Assembly (NCBI GenBank): GCA_963791225.1
Contig: CAWBRV010000003.1
Coordinates: 1,364,001 to 1,428,000 of the forward strand
Origin: PALSA-612 sp963791225
GTDB lineage: Bacteria; Actinomycetota; Thermoleophilia; Gaiellales; Gaiellaceae
DNA: 64,000 nucleotides
Direction: 5' to 3'
Shown here: in pieces, positions 37,486-46,582 of the stretch
Numbering within the stretch: the stretch's first letter is position 1
How the letters are laid out: the number at the start of each line of letters is the position of its first letter
Position numbers and translations under genes: made by a program
The notes under the pieces: generated by a model
What the model saw: the letters and a program-made list of their open reading frames with translations, nothing else
The model's database searches: none
What the model was told of the DNA's origin: nothing

Positions 37486-37735
37486 GCCCGCCGTCACGCT
37501 CTACCACGCGCCCGGCTGCCACCTGTGCGACCGGGCGCGTGTCGTCCTGGAGGACGCGCGGTCGGCCGTCGACTTCGAACTCGTCGAAGTGGACATCACG
37601 GGCGATCCTGCGCTCGAGTCGAAGTACCGCGAGTGGCTACCGGTCGTCGAGATCGACGGCGAGCGCGCGTTTGTCTACCACGTCGACTCCAACGGACTAC
37701 GAAGGAAGCTGACCAGAGTGTCGGGCATCGGCTGA
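37478..37735 (+). CDS. glutaredoxin-like (DUF836) protein, no canonical start codon
   Basis: The frame reads TLYHAPGCHLCDRARVVLED, then FELVEVDITGDPALESKYRE and LPVVEIDGERAFVYHVD, ending TGA at 37735. This is a small thioredoxin-fold protein with the CxxC motif CHLC, of the DUF836/glutaredoxin-like group often next to redox regulators. Directly upstream there is no ATG, GTG or TTG before an in-frame stop at 37439. The natural N-terminus (PKPAVTLYHAPGC) would begin at an ATC at 37478, overlapping the end of glutamate dehydrogenase by 8 nt. Either ATC is the start, or a base is wrong. It precedes rex, the NADH/NAD+ sensor, and may be part of a redox operon. Confidence 0.65.
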   Translation: MPKPAVTLYHAPGCHLCDRARVVLEDARSAVDFELVEVDITGDPALESKYREWLPVVEIDGERAFVYHVDSNGLRRKLTRVSGIG

Positions 37736-37854
37736 TCGCCGGCACCGCGCTACAAAGTCCGGCACGAGCAGGGCGACGGTTGGCTCGGCGAGAGCATGAA
37801 CGCGGCTGGCAGAATGGGAACCGTCTGTTACAAACCTCGACACAAGGAGTTCGG

Positions 37855-38481
37855 GTGGCGGATCGCGTGACGGTTGGCGTCGCATCCCGTCTGAGTCGGT
37901 ACCTCCAGGTACTGACCCAGGCGAAGAAGATGGGCAAGGAGCGGATCTCCTCACAGGAGATCTCCGATTACACGAACATCAACGCGACGCAGATCCGCCG
38001 TGACCTCTCCGGATTCGGGAAGTTCGGCAAACGCGGCGTGGGCTACAGCGTCGACAGCCTGCTCGGCGAGATCCGCAAGATCCTCCGCACCCAGGGGCAG
38101 CACAACATCGCGCTCGTCGGGGCGGGCCGGCTCGGCCAGGCGATCGCCAGCTCGCCGATCTTCGCGGAACACGGCATCAACATCGCTGCCGTGTTCGATC
38201 GCGACCCGGACATGATCGGCCGCCCGATCGGCCCGAACGCCGGGTCCGTGCTCGACGCGACGTCGCTCCCGGCCGTCGTCCGCGACAAGAACATCATCGT
38301 CGGCGTGATCGCCGTGCCTGCAGCGAGCGCGCAGGGTGCTGCCGACGAACTCGTCGACTCCGGCGTGCGGATCATCTTCAACTATTCGGAAGCGCTCCTG
38401 GACGTCCCGCACGACGTGCAGGTGCATACGTCGAACCCCGCGGTCGAGCTGCTGCACGCCTTGTATTTCCATCTGGCTTGA
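37855..38481 (+). CDS. rex: redox-sensing transcriptional repressor Rex
   Basis: A 208-residue Rex: an N-terminal winged helix (SRLSRYLQVLTQAKKMGKER, then ISSQEISDYTNINATQIRRD and LSGFGKFGKRGVGY) and a Rossmann NADH-binding domain (IALVGAGRLGQAIASS near residue 85, FDRDPDMIGRPIG near 112). The C-terminal swapped helix ends ALYFHL. Rex senses the NADH/NAD+ ratio and represses fermentation and respiration genes. Start GTG 37855 follows AAGGAG at a normal distance. The 119-nt upstream gap holds no clear Rex operator. Confidence 0.95.
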   Translation: MADRVTVGVASRLSRYLQVLTQAKKMGKERISSQEISDYTNINATQIRRDLSGFGKFGKRGVGYSVDSLLGEIRKILRTQGQHNIALVGAGRLGQAIASSPIFAEHGINIAAVFDRDPDMIGRPIGPNAGSVLDATSLPAVVRDKNIIVGVIAVPAASAQGAADELVDSGVRIIFNYSEALLDVPHDVQVHTSNPAVELLHALYFHLA

Positions 38482-38596
38482 TCCTCCGCCGCCGCGACCG
38501 ACACGGCGGGCGCGGCACACTACGCGACTAGGTTGATCGCTCTCCGCCGCCGGAAGTCACCATGGTCGCGAAGCGGCCGGACTTTCGGCGGCTAGC

Positions 38597-39847
38597 GTGC
38601 GCATCCTGCTCTGGCACGGGTACCTGCTCGAGGGCACCGGCTCGAACGTCTACACGCGGGAGGTGGCGCGCCAGTGGCGGCGGGCAGGGCATGACGTCGT
38701 TGTCTTCTCCCAGGACCGGGATCCGGGGCGCTTCGATCTCGGAGGCGCGGAGGTCGTGCGGCCCGAGCTCCCGGACGGCCTCCTGCCCGTGTTCGTGCTC
38801 GACCGTTACGAGGCGCTCGACCCGCGACTCCTGCAGGACCTGACGACGATGCAGCGCGCCCGCTACGTCGACGCGAACGCGCGCGCGCTCGAAAGCCGGC
38901 TCCCCGCCGACCTCGTGTTCGCGAACCACGTCCTGCCCGGCGGAGCGGTCGCGGCGGCCACCGGCGCCCGGTACGGCGTGAAGGCGCACGGGTCCGAGCT
39001 CGAGTACTCGATCCGCGGCAACGATGAGCTCGTGTCGGAGGCTCGGGAGGCGCTCGCTGATGCCACCGCGGTGTTCGTCGGCTCCGCGCACATCCGCAAC
39101 GTGCTCGAGGAGGTCGTCGGCCACGTCGACCGTGTCCACGAGGTGCCTCCCGGCGTCGACGTGGACGAGTTCCGGCCTCGCGACCGGGCCGAGTCGCTCG
39201 CGGCTCTGCTGGACGAGTGCCGTCGCGATCCGCCCAACCCCGGCAACCGCGAGGAGCGGCTGCCGGACGAGGGGAATGCCCGCCGGCTCGAGCGCTTCTT
39301 CGACGGCGGCGAGCTGCCGACCGTCCTCTACTTCGGGAAGCTGCTCTACAACAAGGGAGTCCACCTCCTCGTCGAGGCGCTCCACGGCCTCGCGGCCAGG
39401 GCCGTGATCGTCGGCTTCGGCGACTATCGCGAGCGCCTCGAGGAGCTGGCGCCACGGCACACGCTGTTCACCGGGCCCCTCGAGCACCGGCACCTCGTCC
39501 ACCTGCTCCCGCTTGCGGATGTCGTCGTCGTCCCGTCGATCTTCCCGGAGGCGTTCGGGATGGTCGCCGCCGAGGCGGCCGCGGCGGCCGTGCCGCCGCT
39601 CGTCGCTCGCCACTCCGGCCTGGCCGAGGTCGCGACCGGCCTCGAGGGCGCGTACCCGGCACGTCACCGCTCGCTCGCGGCCTTCACGAGCGGTGACTCG
39701 ATCGAGCTCGCCGAGAAGCTCCAGGAGCTCCTCCAGCTCCCGCAGGGCGAGCGGGCGGCGCTCGGCGCAGCCGCGCGAAAGGTCGCGGAGGAGCGCTGGA
39801 GCTGGCAGAGCGTCGCGGACGGCCTGCTCGCACCCTTCTTGGCGTAG
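38597..39847 (+). CDS. GT4-family glycosyltransferase
   Basis: A 416-residue GT-B enzyme. The N-terminal acceptor domain begins MRILLWHGYLLEGTGSNVYT with the glycine loop. The C-terminal donor domain has VLYFGKLLYNKGVHLLVEAL near residue 238 and the EX7E-like motif PSIFPEAFGMVAAEAAAA near 313, typical of GT4 (retaining). The sugar and the acceptor are unknown. The start GTG at 38597 lies 115 nt after rex; the protein start matches the family well. It is followed by the YbdK-like ligase after 11 nt, probably one operon. Confidence 0.85.
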   Translation: MRILLWHGYLLEGTGSNVYTREVARQWRRAGHDVVVFSQDRDPGRFDLGGAEVVRPELPDGLLPVFVLDRYEALDPRLLQDLTTMQRARYVDANARALESRLPADLVFANHVLPGGAVAAATGARYGVKAHGSELEYSIRGNDELVSEAREALADATAVFVGSAHIRNVLEEVVGHVDRVHEVPPGVDVDEFRPRDRAESLAALLDECRRDPPNPGNREERLPDEGNARRLERFFDGGELPTVLYFGKLLYNKGVHLLVEALHGLAARAVIVGFGDYRERLEELAPRHTLFTGPLEHRHLVHLLPLADVVVVPSIFPEAFGMVAAEAAAAAVPPLVARHSGLAEVATGLEGAYPARHRSLAAFTSGDSIELAEKLQELLQLPQGERAALGAAARKVAEERWSWQSVADGLLAPFLA

Positions 39848-39858
39848 CCTTTACTTCA

Positions 39859-41013
39859 ATGGGTGAAGCGCAGACGCTTCCGTGGCAGGAGCTGCTCGTC
39901 AAGGCCCGCGAGCAGTACGACGAGGGCACCGACTTCACGGTCGCGGTGGAGGAGGAGTTCGCGATCCTCGACCCGGTCACGCTCGGCCTCGTCGAGGGCT
40001 TCGAAGACATCCAGGCGGCGGCGCGGGGGACGGACGTCGAGCCCCATGTCGTCGGCGAGCTGATCGCCTCCGAGGTCGAGGTCCGCACCGGACGGTGCGC
40101 ATCGTTCGCCGAGGCCGCAGCACGTATCGGGGAGCGCCGCAGGCAGGTGACGGAGCTGGCCGAGTCGCTCGGGTTCATGCTCGGCTCGGTCGGCACGCAT
40201 CCCTGGAGCTCCTGGCGCGACCAGCGGATCATCGACACGCCCCACTACCGGCGAAACGACGAGCTGCTCCGCTACGTCGTCTGGCGCAACAACAGCTTCG
40301 GTCTCCACGTCCACGTCGGGATCCGGCGGGCAGACCGCGCCGTCGCCGTCTGCAACGGGCTGCGCACGTATCTGCCCGAGCTGCTCGCGCTCTCCGCCAG
40401 CTCCCCGTTCGTCGAGGGCGTGTTCACGTATCTGCACTCGGCGCGCTCGCAGATCTTCACGCGGATGTTCCCGCGCTGCGGCGTCCCGGACGCCTACGAC
40501 GGGTGGGACGGCTTCGAGGCCTACGTCCGCGTCCTGTACGAGACCGGATCGATCGACGAGCACACGCAGATCTGGTGGAGCGTCAGGCCCCATCTCGCCT
40601 TCCCGACCGTGGAGATCCGCATCTGCGACGCGCAGCCCGACGAAGGGGAGGCGCGGGCGCTGGCGGCGCTCACCTACTCGCTGGCGGCGCGGATCGCGAG
40701 GGCGCTCGACGAGGGCGAGCCGGTGCCGCTGCCTCCTCACCGGATGATCGAGGAGAACATGTGGCGGGCGATCCGCTACGGGCTCTCCGGGGAGCTGATC
40801 GACCTCCAGACCCTGCGGGTGCGACCGGCCCGCGCGGCGCTCGAGGAGCTGGTCGAATGGGTGCTGCCCGTCGCCGAGGAGCTCGGCGCCGCGCCGTTCC
40901 TCGCCGTGCCCTCCGCCAACGCTGCCGAGCGGCAGATCGCGCGCCACGCCGAGGGCGCCACGATGGAGCAGATCTACGCCGAACAGGTGGGCGCGGGGGA
41001 GCGGGTTGGCTGA
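39859..41013 (+). CDS. YbdK-type glutamate-cysteine ligase-like carboxylate-amine ligase
   Basis: A 384-residue GCS2-fold protein. VAVEEEFAILDPVT near residue 30 is the N-terminal catalytic signature, FGLHVHVGIRRADRAV near 148 the histidine block, and FPTVEIRICDAQ near 250 the late signature. YbdK has weak glutamate-cysteine ligase activity in E. coli, but the natural substrate is often different; whether glutathione is made here is open. TAGCCT 8 nt before the ATG fits a near-leaderless mRNA. It overlaps the DUF1844 gene by 8 nt. Confidence 0.88.
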   Translation: MGEAQTLPWQELLVKAREQYDEGTDFTVAVEEEFAILDPVTLGLVEGFEDIQAAARGTDVEPHVVGELIASEVEVRTGRCASFAEAAARIGERRRQVTELAESLGFMLGSVGTHPWSSWRDQRIIDTPHYRRNDELLRYVVWRNNSFGLHVHVGIRRADRAVAVCNGLRTYLPELLALSASSPFVEGVFTYLHSARSQIFTRMFPRCGVPDAYDGWDGFEAYVRVLYETGSIDEHTQIWWSVRPHLAFPTVEIRICDAQPDEGEARALAALTYSLAARIARALDEGEPVPLPPHRMIEENMWRAIRYGLSGELIDLQTLRVRPARAALEELVEWVLPVAEELGAAPFLAVPSANAAERQIARHAEGATMEQIYAEQVGAGERVG

Positions 41014-41344
41014 GCGCGAGCCCACCCCCGAGGAGCAGCTCCAGGCCGAGCAGCTGATCAGGCAGCTCAAGGTCTCCGACCTGCTCGTCGGCACGCTCGC
41101 CTCGCTCGTCCAGCTCGGCTACGCGAAGCTCGGCGAGGAAGAGGCCGAGGAGGCGCGGCTCGCGATCGAGGCGCTCCGCACGCTGCTGCCTGTCCTCGAG
41201 GGCTCGGCCCCGCCCGACGCCATCCGCGAGTTGCGCCAGGCGACCGCGAACCTCCAGCTCGCCTACGCCGACCACGTGGGCAAGCCGCGCGAGCCCGCTC
41301 CTGCGGCGGAGACCCGGCCCGACGCCCCGAAGGAGGAGACATGA
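41006..41344 (+). CDS. DUF1844 protein
   Basis: A 112-residue protein of the DUF1844 family (VSDLLVGTLASLVQLGYAKL with LAIEALRTLLPVLE and RQATANLQLAYAD), a helical soluble protein of unknown role that in other bacteria sits near infC or ribosome genes. The likely start is TTG at 41006, overlapping the upstream ligase by 8 nt; its end overlaps the cupin gene by 4 nt (ATGA). The C-terminal tail is Pro/Ala-rich. Confidence 0.85.
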   Translation: MAEREPTPEEQLQAEQLIRQLKVSDLLVGTLASLVQLGYAKLGEEEAEEARLAIEALRTLLPVLEGSAPPDAIRELRQATANLQLAYADHVGKPREPAPAAETRPDAPKEET

Positions 41345-41982
41345 CGGACAAGCGCTACGAGGCGGTCACTCTGGGCGAGATCGAGGACTCGAGCGGCTGG
41401 GCGCCCATCCGCAAGCGCCTCGGGGTCGAGTCGTTCGGCGTCAACGCATGGACGGTGAAGGCGGCCGGCGACCGCATCATCCCGGAGCACGACGAGACGC
41501 CGTCCGGGCACGAGGAGCTGTACCTCGTCACGGCCGGCCATGCGGTGTTCAGCGTCGACGGCGAGGAGGTCGACGCGCCGGCCGGGACCGTCGTCTACGT
41601 TCGCGACCCGGATGCGAAGCGGGGCGCGAGCGCGCGCGAGGGCGGGACGACCATCCTCGCCGTCGGCGGCCGACCCGGCGACGTCTACCGGCCGCGGTCG
41701 TGGGAGGTCAACGCCCAGATTCCCGCACTCTTCGACAGCGGCGAGCACGAGAAGGCGAAGCAGGTGCTCACGAAATCGCTCGGCAAGTTCGAGGACGACG
41801 CCGGCATCCTCTACAACCTGGCGTGCGCCGAGGCGCAGCTCGGACAGGCCGACGAGGCGCTCGGGCACCTGAAGGGGGCGATCGCGGGGTTTCCGCCCTA
41901 CGCCGACAACGCGCGCGAGGATCCGGATTTCGAGCTGATCCGCTCCGATCCGCGCTTCGCCGAGCTCGTCGGCGCCTCCTAG
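41341..41982 (+). CDS. cupin domain fused to TPR-like tail
   Basis: A 213-residue protein: a cupin beta-barrel at residues about 20-115 (EHDETPSGHEELYLVTAGHA and DAPAGTVVYVRDP) and a short helical TPR-like tail at 125-205 (ILYNLACAEAQLGQADEALG). The metal ligands of the cupin (His 50, 57 and Glu 58/59, later residues) are partly visible. Cupins of this kind are found in actinobacteria as stand-alone proteins; the tail suggests a protein-binding role. It overlaps DUF1844 by 4 nt. Confidence 0.78.
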   Translation: MTDKRYEAVTLGEIEDSSGWAPIRKRLGVESFGVNAWTVKAAGDRIIPEHDETPSGHEELYLVTAGHAVFSVDGEEVDAPAGTVVYVRDPDAKRGASAREGGTTILAVGGRPGDVYRPRSWEVNAQIPALFDSGEHEKAKQVLTKSLGKFEDDAGILYNLACAEAQLGQADEALGHLKGAIAGFPPYADNAREDPDFELIRSDPRFAELVGAS

Positions 41983-41983
41983 C

Positions 41984-42376
41984 TCAGTCGGTCCACCAGC
42001 CGGGAACGATCTCCCCGTCGCTCTCCTCGGCGATCGGCGCACCGAACGCGAGCACCTCGAGGCCGTCGGGACCGGCCTCGAAGTTCCGCATCGTCTCCGG
42101 GGCGACACGGATCACGTCCCACTGGCGCACGTCGAGGATCTCGTCGTCGAGCTTCACCCTGCCGTTGCCCGCGACGATCACGTAGAGCTCCTCCTGGTGC
42201 TTGTGCTTGTGCCCGAACGGCGTCCGGAACCCTGGCGCGAGCCGCTCGAGGCCGACGGCGCCGATCTTGCAGTCGAGCTCTTTCCGCGGGAAGTGCGCGT
42301 TGAGCCCGGACGGCATGCCGAACTTGGGCGCGAAGTCCTCGCTCTCGCGGATGTTGACGATCGTGTAGTCGCTCAT
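41984..42376 (-). CDS. cupin domain protein
   Basis: A 130-residue single cupin: FGHKHKHQEELYVIVAGNGRV with a histidine pair and glutamate as metal ligands, and RQWDVIRVAPETMRNFEAGP as the second half of the barrel. The substrate is unknown. It is convergent with the cupin-TPR gene, ending 1 nt after it. About 220 bases upstream (42377-42594) have no gene and hold the leader of hppA; I see no other feature there. Confidence 0.82.
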   Translation of the reverse strand: MSDYTIVNIRESEDFAPKFGMPSGLNAHFPRKELDCKIGAVGLERLAPGFRTPFGHKHKHQEELYVIVAGNGRVKLDDEILDVRQWDVIRVAPETMRNFEAGPDGLEVLAFGAPIAEESDGEIVPGWWTD

Positions 42377-42594
42377 GCCCTGATTCTCTCACCGGAGGGG
42401 CTTGATCCGAAACGCCGCTCCTCTTCCTCGACAGGCACGTCTGCAGGGTGTTACGTTCGCACTTCCCGGGCATACGATCTGCGGCGGCACGATCTCTTTC
42501 GGCTCGGGCCGCGGACAAAGGCGGAGATCGTGATACAAATTCCCGTTGCGCCGAGCGACCTCGGCGCTGACTTTGTGAGGGCTCCGGAGGGGCG

Positions 42595-44649
42595 ATGAAC
42601 TGGATCAACGAACACGCGGTTCTGATCGCGCTCGTCTGTTCGTGCGTGGCGATCGCATACGGCATCTATCTGACGTTCTGGCTGCTCAAGCTGTCGCCGG
42701 GCAACGAGCGCATGCAGGAGATCTCGCGCGCTGTCCAGGAGGGCGCGGCCGCCTACCTGAAGAAGCAGTACACGACCATCGCCCTCGTCGCGATTGTCCC
42801 GTTCGTCCTGATCGGCGCCTACAACGAGCTCGGGTGGGGAACGGCGGTCGGGTTCCTGATCGGCGCCGCGCTCTCGGCAGCGGCGGGCTTCATCGGCATG
42901 AACGTCGCCGTCCGGTCGAACGCGCGTACCGCGGAGGCGGCGCGCGGCGGCCTCGGGCCCGCGCTCAACGTCGCCTTCCGTGCCGGCTCCGTGACGGGGC
43001 TGCTCGTCGTCGGTCTCGCGTTGTTCGGTGTCGCCGGTTACTACTGGGTGCTCACCGACTGGTTCAACCTCCATCCCGAGGCCGCCGTCCGCGATCTGAT
43101 CGGCCTCGCCTTCGGCGGCTCGCTGATCTCGGTCTTCGCGCGACTGGGCGGCGGCATCTACACCAAGGCGGCAGACGTCGGTGCCGACCTGGTCGGAAAG
43201 ATCGAGGCCGGCATCCCCGAGGACGATCCGCGCAACCCCGCCGTGATCGCCGACAACGTCGGCGACAACGTGGGCGACTGCGCCGGGATGGCGGCGGACC
43301 TGTTCGAGACCTACGCGGTCACCGCGGTCGCCGTGATGCTGCTCGGAACCAACCCCGAGTTCGCCTCCCTCGGCGAGCGGCTGTATCTCTATCCGCTCGC
43401 GCTCGGCGGCGTCTCCATCCTCGCTTCGGTGGTCGGCACCTTCTTCGCGCGTCTCGGCGGCGGACCAAACGCGGTGATCAACGCGCTCTACAAGGCCGTG
43501 CTCGTCGCAACCGGGCTCTCCGCGCTGCTCTTCATCCCTGTCACGATGGCCTTCGACACGGCGACGTTCAGCTTCGCGAACCTGTACTGCTCGGCGCTGA
43601 TCGGGCTCGGTGTCACCTTCGGGCTCGTCGCGATCACCGAGTACTACACGGGCAGTCGCTGGCCTCCGGTGAAGCGAATCGCCGAGGCCTCCCAGACAGG
43701 CCACGCCACCAACATCATCGCCGGCCTCGCGTACGGCATGCAGGCGACGGCGCTGCCCGTCGTGCTGATCGTGGTCGGGATCATGGGCTCGTACTACGCT
43801 GCGGGACAGAGCCTCTACGGCGTCGGCATCGCTGTCATGGCGCAGCTGTCCATGACGGGCCTGATCGTCGCCCTCGACGCGTACGGGCCGGTCACCGACA
43901 ACGCCGGCGGCATCGCCGAGATGGCCGACCTGCCCGAGTCGGTTCGCAACGTCACCGACCCGCTCGACGCGGTCGGCAACACGACCAAGGCGGTCACCAA
44001 GGGCTACGCGATCGGCTCGGCCGGCCTGGCGGCGCTGATCCTCTTCCACGAGTACACGACCCGGCTCAACGCAAAGGGGCTGCACGCCGCGTTCAGCCTC
44101 TCCGACCCGTGGGTGATCAGCGGGCTGTTCATCGGCGGGTTGATGCCGTTCCTGTTCGCGTCGCTCGCGATGATCGCCGTCGGCCGCGTCGGCGGCGAGG
44201 TCGTCGTCGAGGTGCGCCGCCAGTTCCAGGAGGACCCGGGGATCATGGAAGGCACGTCGCGGCCGGACTACTCGCGTGCGGTCGGGATCGTCACCGGCTC
44301 CGCGATCAAGGGGATGATGCTGCCCGCAGGGATCCCGATCCTGATCCCCATCGTCGTCGGGATCATCAACGAGAAGGCGCTCGGCGGACTCCTGATCGGG
44401 ACGATCGTGACCGGGATCTTCCTCGCAATCGCGATGACCTCGGGCGGCGGCGCCTGGGACAACGCGAAGAAGCTGATCGAGGACGGCCTCTACGGGGGCA
44501 AGGGCTCGGAGGCGCATGCTGCCGCCGTGACCGGCGACACCGTGGGCGATCCCTACAAGGACACGGCCGGCCCGGCGATCAACCCGATGATCAAGATCGC
44601 GAACATCGTCGCCATCCTGATCATCCCGATCATCGTCTCCATCCACTAG
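42595..44649 (+). CDS. hppA: K+-independent membrane-bound proton-pumping pyrophosphatase
   Basis: A 684-residue pump that uses pyrophosphate hydrolysis to move H+ out of the cytoplasm. It has about 16 transmembrane helices. The substrate-binding motif is GGGIYTKAADVGADLVGK near residue 183, with DNVGDNVGDCAGMAAD near 220 and late DAYGPVTDNAGGIAEM near 425. The determinant of potassium dependence is visible: DAVGNTTKAVTKG has Lys and Thr at the two diagnostic positions (K460/T463 in the usual numbering), which marks the K+-independent class. The ATG is preceded by GGAGGGGCG, a Shine-Dalgarno site. Confidence 0.96.
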   Translation: MNWINEHAVLIALVCSCVAIAYGIYLTFWLLKLSPGNERMQEISRAVQEGAAAYLKKQYTTIALVAIVPFVLIGAYNELGWGTAVGFLIGAALSAAAGFIGMNVAVRSNARTAEAARGGLGPALNVAFRAGSVTGLLVVGLALFGVAGYYWVLTDWFNLHPEAAVRDLIGLAFGGSLISVFARLGGGIYTKAADVGADLVGKIEAGIPEDDPRNPAVIADNVGDNVGDCAGMAADLFETYAVTAVAVMLLGTNPEFASLGERLYLYPLALGGVSILASVVGTFFARLGGGPNAVINALYKAVLVATGLSALLFIPVTMAFDTATFSFANLYCSALIGLGVTFGLVAITEYYTGSRWPPVKRIAEASQTGHATNIIAGLAYGMQATALPVVLIVVGIMGSYYAAGQSLYGVGIAVMAQLSMTGLIVALDAYGPVTDNAGGIAEMADLPESVRNVTDPLDAVGNTTKAVTKGYAIGSAGLAALILFHEYTTRLNAKGLHAAFSLSDPWVISGLFIGGLMPFLFASLAMIAVGRVGGEVVVEVRRQFQEDPGIMEGTSRPDYSRAVGIVTGSAIKGMMLPAGIPILIPIVVGIINEKALGGLLIGTIVTGIFLAIAMTSGGGAWDNAKKLIEDGLYGGKGSEAHAAAVTGDTVGDPYKDTAGPAINPMIKIANIVAILIIPIIVSIH

Positions 44650-44686
44650 AGCCAGCGGCGGCAGGAGCGCCGTCTAGAGTCCTCCC

Positions 44687-46582
44687 ATGCCGCGGAGGCG
44701 CAGGCGGGAGCAGAGCCTCGAGCGCGTGCTCGGCACGCCGGCCCTGTTCGCGACGGCGTACGGCAACGTCGGCTCGTCGATCTACTACGCGCTCGGCCTT
44801 ACGGCCGTCTACGCCCTCGGGCTGACGCCTGTCGTCTTCGTCGTCGCCGGCGTCATCTTCGCCGCCACAGCCGCGACCTACGCCGAGGGCACGGTCCGCT
44901 ACCCGGAGGCCGGCGGCTCGTCGAGCTTCGCCCGTCACGCCTTCAACGAGGTCGTCTCGTTCGGCGCCGCCTGGTCGCAGATGCTCGTGTACGTGGTCAC
45001 GGTCGCGACGTCGGCGTTTTTCGTGCCGCACTACCTGTCGATCTTCTGGGCTCCGCTCGACCGGAACCCGTGGGACATCGTCGGGGGGATCATCGTGATC
45101 GTCGTGCTCGTCGTGCTGAACACGATCGGCGTCCAGGAGGCGACGCGCGTGAGCGTCGTCCTCGCGGTGATCGACTTCGCGACGCAGGTCTTCCTCGTCA
45201 TCCTCGGCTTCGTCCTCGTCGTCAGCCCGCACGTCCTCACGTCGAACGTGCACTGGGGCGTCGCGCCGACGTGGTCGAACGTGGCGATCGCCATCCCGGT
45301 GGCGATGCTCGCCTACACAGGGGTGGAGACCGTCTCCAACCTGGCCGAGGAGGCGCGCGACCCCTCGCGCAGCGTGCCGCAGGCATACAAGCTCGTTGCC
45401 GGCGCGGTGTTCGCGATCTACTTCACGCTGCCGCTCGTCGCGCTGTCGGCGATGCCCGTGACGCGCTACCACGGCGAGTGGTCGACCGCGCTCGCCCGGC
45501 CGCCGGAGCAGGGCGGCCACGCGAACGACCCGGTGCTCGGGATCGTCGACAACCTGGGCGTGCAAGGGACGGCCCTGCACGTGCTGCAGATCTACGTCGG
45601 CCTGCTCGCCGCCACGATCCTGTTCATCGCCACGAATGCGGGCGTGATCGGCGCCTCGCGCGTCACGTACTCGATGGCGACCTACCGACAGATCCCCGAG
45701 GTGTTCCGGCGCTTGCATCCGAAGTTCAAGACGCCCTGGCTCTCGCTCCTGATCTTCGCCGGAATCGCCCCGATCTGCGTGATCCTCCCGGGTAGCGTGA
45801 CCTTCGTCGGGACGCTCTACTCGTTCGGCGCCACGCTCTCCTTCACCGTCGCGCACGCGTCGATCGTGGCGCTCCGCCGCAAGAAGGACCCGGACCTCGT
45901 CTACCGGGCGAAGCCGAACTTCCGCTTCCGCGGCGTCGACTGGCCGCTCTTCGCCCTCCTGGGCGGCGCCGCAACGGGCATTTCCTTTCTCGTCATCCTC
46001 GTCCAGAACCCGACGACGCGCTGGGTCGGCATCGCCTGGATCGGCACCGGCTTCATCGGCTATGCCATCTACCGCCACCGCTTCGTCCACGTGTCGATGA
46101 AGGAGACGACGAAGGCGCCGCCGCTCCTCGGGCCGGCGCTCGCGCTCGAGTACCGCATGATCCTGGCGCCGATCGTCGACAGCCCGCAGTCGCGCGAGGC
46201 CCTGCACCTCGCCTGCCGGCTCGCCGCCGAGCGGCGCTCGGCGATCGTCGCGATGCGCGTGATCACCGTCCCGGTGGATCTGCCGCTCGACGTCGATCTG
46301 CCGGAGCAGGAGGCGCTCGCGGACCGGTTGCTCGACGAGGCGCACGACATCGGCGAGCTCTACGGTGTCCGCGTGATCGAGCGGGTCTCCCGCGCGAGGC
46401 ACGCGGGCCGGGAGATCGTCGAGGAGGCCGCGCGCCGGAACGCGGAGATCATCGTCATCGGCGCCCCCCGACTTCCGCGCCGGACGCGTCGAAGCGCGAT
46501 CTTCGGCAAGACCGTCGACTACGTGCTGAAGAACGCGGACTGCCGCGTGATGGTCGGCGCCGGCCGCCGGGCCGCGGCGTGA
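44687..46582 (+). CDS. APC-family permease with C-terminal universal-stress domain
   Basis: A 631-residue protein: twelve helices of the APC fold over about residues 20-480 (GTPALFATAYGNVGSSIYYA in TM1, YAEGTVRYPEAGGSSSFA in TM3) followed by a UspA domain from about 490 (MILAPIVDSPQSREALHLAC to CRVMVGAG). Usp domains bind ATP or nucleotides and may regulate the transporter. The substrate, likely an amino acid or cation, is not determined. TAGAGT at 44675-44680 is 6 nt before the ATG. It overlaps the small membrane gene by 4 nt (GTGA). Confidence 0.88.
   Translation: MPRRRRREQSLERVLGTPALFATAYGNVGSSIYYALGLTAVYALGLTPVVFVVAGVIFAATAATYAEGTVRYPEAGGSSSFARHAFNEVVSFGAAWSQMLVYVVTVATSAFFVPHYLSIFWAPLDRNPWDIVGGIIVIVVLVVLNTIGVQEATRVSVVLAVIDFATQVFLVILGFVLVVSPHVLTSNVHWGVAPTWSNVAIAIPVAMLAYTGVETVSNLAEEARDPSRSVPQAYKLVAGAVFAIYFTLPLVALSAMPVTRYHGEWSTALARPPEQGGHANDPVLGIVDNLGVQGTALHVLQIYVGLLAATILFIATNAGVIGASRVTYSMATYRQIPEVFRRLHPKFKTPWLSLLIFAGIAPICVILPGSVTFVGTLYSFGATLSFTVAHASIVALRRKKDPDLVYRAKPNFRFRGVDWPLFALLGGAATGISFLVILVQNPTTRWVGIAWIGTGFIGYAIYRHRFVHVSMKETTKAPPLLGPALALEYRMILAPIVDSPQSREALHLACRLAAERRSAIVAMRVITVPVDLPLDVDLPEQEALADRLLDEAHDIGELYGVRVIERVSRARHAGREIVEEAARRNAEIIVIGAPRLPRRTRRSAIFGKTVDYVLKNADCRVMVGAGRRAAA

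Noticed and set aside
37736..37854. Rex operator in front of rex
   Set aside because: No TTGTGAAN6TTCACAA-like palindrome is visible; only scattered TACAAA pieces.
42451..44646. Minus-strand open frame opposite the pyrophosphatase
   Set aside because: His/Asp-rich shadow of a membrane protein gene, no family features.
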